From NCBI GenBank assembly GCA_019912385.1, contig JAIOIW010000092.1:1-64000 (forward strand): a stretch of DNA of 64,000 nt, given 5' to 3'. Below the pieces are notes generated by a model. That model did no database searches. It saw only the letters and a list, made by a program, of their open reading frames with translations, and had not been told where the DNA came from. Below are positions 63,259-64,000 of this stretch, in pieces. The position numbers and the translations under genes were made by a program. Origin of the DNA: Notoacmeibacter sp. (GTDB taxonomy: Bacteria; Pseudomonadota; Alphaproteobacteria; Rhizobiales; Rhizobiaceae). The first letter of the stretch is position 1. Each line of letters starts with the position of its first letter.

Positions 63259-64000
63259 GAGCCGGCGGCCTGCCTCCCACACCTTACGACGGTTCCTCCA
63301 GGCCCTTCACCATCGGCCTCAAGCCGATCGGTCCGCGCGATCTGATCGAGCCGGACGCCCTGCTCCTCACCTATCTGGCCGAGAAGGACCGGCTGATCGA
63401 AGAGCGGCCGAGCGACGTTTTCGCCGCCGAGCCGGAAATGGAGGATAGCCAGGCGGAAGTCCTCGCCATGCTGGCCGGACACCTGCCTGCGGTCTTCCCC
63501 GAAACCTGGAGCCGGGACGGCGCGGTGATGACGATTGCCGGGGCGGCCGGTGTTGCCGCCCGCACCGTCGACCTGTCGGACAACGCGCAGCCGCCGCTTC
63601 TGGCCGCCGCCCGTCTCGTCCAGGAAGACCTTGTCGTCATGCGAAAGGGAGAAGATGGCTGGCGCATGGCCGCCGCCTGCGTCTGCTTTCCCTCTTCCTG
63701 GACGCTTGCCGAAAAATTCTCGCGCCCGCTTCAGCATATCCACCGGCCGGTCCCCGGCTTTGGCGCTGGGACGAGGAACGCCGAAGTCATCACCCGCATT
63801 TTCGACAATCTGAAACCGGGCATGGCGGTGGAGCGCTGGAACTGGTCGTTGAGCGCCAGCAACGCCCTCCACCATCCTTTTTCTGAGTTCGCGCGCGTCC
63901 AACGCGCCACCAGCGGGCGCGGCAAGTTCTCCTGCGCTGATCCCGCTGCCGCCTTCATCCGCGTGGAGCGGCAGACGCTGAGCAGGTTGCCGCGCTCGGG
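63255..64000 (+). CDS. DUF3445/heme-dependent oxidative N-demethylase-like protein (partial)
   Basis: An open frame begins with GTG at 63255, overlapping the pepF stop, and runs to the window end without a stop (at least 248 codons). The translation contains FTIGLKPIGPRDLI, LAEKDRLIEERPSDVFAAEP, GWRMAAACVCFPSSWTLAEK and RPLQHIHRPVPGF, then a W-N-W-S segment (VERWNWSLSASNALHH), the pattern of DUF3445 proteins related to heme-dependent oxidative N-demethylase. The C-terminal end is outside the window. Coupling with pepF suggests co-expression. Confidence 0.75.
   Translation, partial: MRAGGLPPTPYDGSSRPFTIGLKPIGPRDLIEPDALLLTYLAEKDRLIEERPSDVFAAEPEMEDSQAEVLAMLAGHLPAVFPETWSRDGAVMTIAGAAGVAARTVDLSDNAQPPLLAAARLVQEDLVVMRKGEDGWRMAAACVCFPSSWTLAEKFSRPLQHIHRPVPGFGAGTRNAEVITRIFDNLKPGMAVERWNWSLSASNALHHPFSEFARVQRATSGRGKFSCADPAAAFIRVERQTLSRLPRS

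Overview
This window is a GC-rich stretch of an alphaproteobacterial chromosome, most likely from Rhizobiales (Phyllobacteriaceae/Mesorhizobium-like). The clues are the protein families (ECF11 RpoE-ChrR, PccR-type regulator, Zur-ZnuABC, alphaproteobacterial ornithine decarboxylase, DctBD with a TRAP system, DUF882, DUF1007-NicO) and Rhizobiales-style intergenic palindromes. I see no rRNA, tRNA, CRISPR array, prophage or intact insertion sequence. The window is mostly dense metabolic and regulatory genes with a few decayed patches.

0-9.4 kb: a HerA/DUF87-type ATPase gene lies between two inverted copies of a 170-bp repeat. It is followed by a patch of broken genes (nitrilase, ATZ/TRZ-type amidohydrolase, VOC protein) around a small NTF2-like gene. 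Next is a singlet-oxygen-type stress locus: DUF2177, ChrR and RpoE on the minus strand, divergent from an FAD oxidoreductase and DUF1365, which converge on a DUF1295 gene. A kinase remnant lies before gatA.

9.4-24.9 kb: gatA, a GNAT gene, then a full propionate route. A PccR-type regulator is divergent from a 19-residue leader ORF, pccB, a YghU-type glutathione transferase, pccA, methylmalonyl-CoA mutase and propionyl-CoA synthetase. An OmpA lipoprotein, pyrC and a TMEM43-like gene follow.

25-48 kb: zinc uptake (zur-znuB-znuC divergent from znuA across Zur-box-like sites), a DEAD-box helicase, a YbaK deacylase, an acyl-CoA dehydrogenase facing an SCP2 protein, and an ornithine/lysine decarboxylase with a long structured leader. 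Then come an amidase-LysR pair, DUF1007-NicO metal transport, a D-erythronate dehydrogenase-like gene, an aminotransferase, a MarR-GNAT fusion with a perfect operator, an SDR, the third 170-bp repeat and a TRAP transporter with a sigma-54 promoter.

48-64 kb: dctD and dctB, physically continuous with modC-modB-modA through four overlapping gene junctions. After these come DUF533, trhO, a peptidoglycan hydrolase, eda, a long DUF882 protein, a second sigma-54 response regulator, an M3 oligoendopeptidase and a DUF3445 gene that runs off the end.

The observations most worth following are the bipartite 170-bp repeat family, the mod-dct gene fusion-by-overlap, the leader ORF coupled to pccB, the structured decarboxylase leader, and the GAFTSA variant in DctD. 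All calls come from reading the sequence; no database search was run.
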